Assembly (NCBI GenBank): GCA_029582265.1 | Contig: CM055835.1 | Location: 7,121,500-7,185,499, forward strand | Length of the DNA: 64,000 nt | From: Zoroaster sp. YZ-2022 | Lineage: Eukaryota > Echinodermata > Asteroidea > Forcipulatida > Zoroasteridae | Direction: 5' to 3' | Part shown: piece by piece, positions 61,761 to 64,000 of the stretch | How the letters are laid out: every line of letters starts with the position of its first letter | Numbering within the stretch: position 1 is the first letter of the stretch | Made by a program: the position numbers and the translations under genes | The notes under the pieces: model-generated | What the model was told of the DNA's origin: nothing | Database searches by the model: none | Seen by the model: only the letters and a program-made list of their open reading frames with translations

Positions 61761-64000
61761 CAAGTCTGGTATACTCGAAGAAGGACGCTAAAGTCCAGGT
61801 GTTGAAAGGATAACGAATATAACGACTGAAAATTATACAATAAGGTAACAGTATAATTACTTTTAAAAAATTTTTTTATAAGGACGAATTTATTCGAGAT
61901 AATAAGTTTATAATTCGGAATCAATAGGCCTACACCCTACAGTGTGTAATGCAAACTGCCAATGAAAACCACATCATTCTGCGCTATCGGGGAACCTCAA
62001 GTCTCAGCGACCAATATTAATCCCAACTTGCATATGCTGCCCGCCATGTTTTACCTCGGAAACAGGCGTGGAAGTCCTTTGCGCTTTGACTAAACACTAC
62101 ACTAAGACTGTTACCATTTTTAAAACTATGTGGAACATTACCGACCAGTGGGCGTTCCATATCAATGATCACAAACAGTTCTACGTTGACCTTTGGGCCA
62201 AGGATCGAGACAGGACCGTAGCCTCACACACGTGTATTGTGACCTCAATGTCACACCATTGTATGACGCATCACACACTGACCTTGTAAAGAGGTTATAT
62301 GGGCTGCGGTACGGTGCAGTGGCAGAAACTGATAAACATTGGCGTAATTGATGGCAACCAACTTACACTGCGATTTTCAAGTGCTTTCTAAATATTATGT
62401 ACAGAAATATGAGCACCTTTTGATGGGTTTTAAGCTCTGTCATAGTAACACTACAGTAGATTAAAAGTGTATCATCCAGGAGTGAAAGAGTAAAGGAACA
62501 GCATGATAGAATAATAGGGAGATTGTGAGAGTGATTCGACCACAGGTACATGTAAGTTAGTAATAGTATTAATCATAACTCTACTTCAAAGGTGCCAAAT
62601 GAAAAACATAGGACACATGACACAAATGTACGATAACACGTGACCCATGACATGCCTTGTTCACTGTAACAGTGCCCCCAGTCAGTCTGTAGCAGGCAAA
62701 CATTAATTGTAGATCTGGTAAAATGGCCCCTTTTTTATCACCATGCATAGACTACTTCGCAAATATACGCGTGCGTTGCATGTCGGTCTAGCAGTAGCAG
62801 GTGATCACTATTGACATGTCCCGGTACAGTACTGTGTAGTTTATAATCAAATAATATACATAGCGTACATGTAGTTCCATTACTAAATATAGCTTACTGT
62901 TGTTCAATGTGGTTGTTTACCTTGATAGAAATGTATGGGGAGGTCACTGATCTCTACTACTAGTATTATACTGACTGAGTCAACGGTTATGCACTAAGTA
63001 ATAGTAATATTGAAGCCACTGTAATGACACGTTGCCACTCTCATAAACCACACCTTGCAATTCTACACAGAGAGAATCATCCTCCCCATTGTATGTGCAT
63101 TCCTTGTGTGTATTCCTTTTGTGTTTCTTTTGTACGCGAGTGGTAAAATGGCCCTAGTGATGGCTTCACTAATTGATTAGGGACCAATGGGCAAACCCTC
63201 TAACGGGGAGGTAAGTATTTTGTCGTTAGCTTAATCATCATGCATTACACATCAGCTTGCGAGTGTGCACTGTGGAATTTGCGAAGAGGTCTAGTAAAAT
63301 ATTCACCATGTTTTTGTGTAGCCCTCTCCTTTTTGGCCATACGCTCTTCCTTCTTTATACCCATGTGTTCCCCGTTTTCTAAACCCTTGTTGCATGCATG
63401 CATGCAGGCAAAACCTGTAATGTTGTCAGTGGCAGGCACCACATTTTTTTATTTTGGTGTTCATACTCGTCGTTTAAATGTATTTATTTTTGTCCAACAT
63501 GTAACTGCAAATTTAGATTTTTCCAGTGGAGTTTGCTACTTGATAAGCCATTGCTTCTTGCAGGGGCAGATCTATGGTTTGGAAAAAGGAGGGGGCTCAC
63601 AGCAAAAAAAAAATAATAATAATAATAAAATATACCGTATAATTTATATGTACATTGATAAAAAGAGGTAAACACATTCCCCTTCTGCCCCCCTTGATTT
63701 TTTTTTTTGAAACCTCCATCAACACTTTTAATATAGTACAGTTTACTTATGTTGCAAATGATGTATTTGGAGATATGTGCAAAAAAGGACAGCACATGAC
63801 ACCCAATGTTGCATGATTTATTGTTAGGTGGAGATCAAAGTATGAAAAGTAGAATCTGCACAGTCCTTCAGAGATAAGAACACGCCATCGGCCCTCTTTT
63901 CAGACAGTCAATCAATAATAATAATTGCCCCCAAATATGAACGACGACCAGAAAAAAGGAGGGGAGTTGATGCTGCATGCCCCATGGCCCTGTTTTAAGG
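61761..64000. other. Right end, nothing assigned
   Basis: A minus-strand ATGGCGGGC at 62049 in CpG-containing sequence could be a 5' exon but has no clear donor. Short frames only, plus an A/AAT microsatellite at 63604-63630. Confidence 0.35.

Noticed and set aside
63240..63671. 143-codon plus frame near the right end
   Set aside because: No domain, heavy Cys/Phe/Leu bias, ends in an A/AAT microsatellite; no splice or homology support.

Overview
The window is eukaryotic and reads as a marine invertebrate, probably a non-vertebrate deuterostome. It has GT-AG introns, one 21-exon gene stretched over about 49 kb, tRNA-derived SINEs, many TTAA-flanked DNA-transposon remnants and several satellites. 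The sequence alone does not settle the phylum.

The backbone is one minus-strand gene, a centriolin (CNTRL/CEP110) orthologue. It starts at 49910 (MAANSTEN...) and runs off the left edge after a coiled-coil exon at 1246-1353. I traced 21 coding exons with compatible phases and no internal stop, giving about 1,137 residues: a short basic N-terminus, about five leucine-rich repeats with a cap (residues about 90-267), the family signature blocks QELAFQKIDAKFEPL and ESPYIGKAGYKRN, and then continuous coiled coil. The C-terminal part is outside the window.

The introns hold most of the other features. Intron 19 (3075-15135) carries a broken, multi-exon, transposon-derived gene on the minus strand (about 7878-12563). 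It has a RAG1-like N-terminal zinc region, a RING finger and a conserved block of presumed transposase. It has at least five reading-frame breaks, two in-frame stops and a 263-bp TTAA-flanked MITE inside its last exon. Intron 9 (28414-34924) is nearly filled by about 56 copies of a 98-bp satellite with an internal 22-unit (2,156-bp) segmental duplication. Other introns carry piggyBac-like MITEs (TTAA-CCCT...AGGG-TTAA and TTAA-CCAGTTCGC...GCGAACTGG-TTAA), fold-back elements, a Harbinger-like element with a TAA duplication, SINEs and minisatellites.

Right of the CNTRL promoter (about 49.9-50.1 kb) gene content is sparse. Two minus-strand exons at 54936-55618 match the C-terminal half of a small basic protein like human C11orf98. 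From about 56037 to 61760 lies a 5.7-kb inverted repeat with GAGTC/GACTC satellites at the outer and inner ends of each arm, around a 1.2-kb centre that contains a possible terminal coding exon (58701-58847). The last 2.2 kb shows nothing I can assign.

No prokaryotic features, CRISPR arrays or intact tRNA genes were seen; the tRNA-like sequences are SINE heads.
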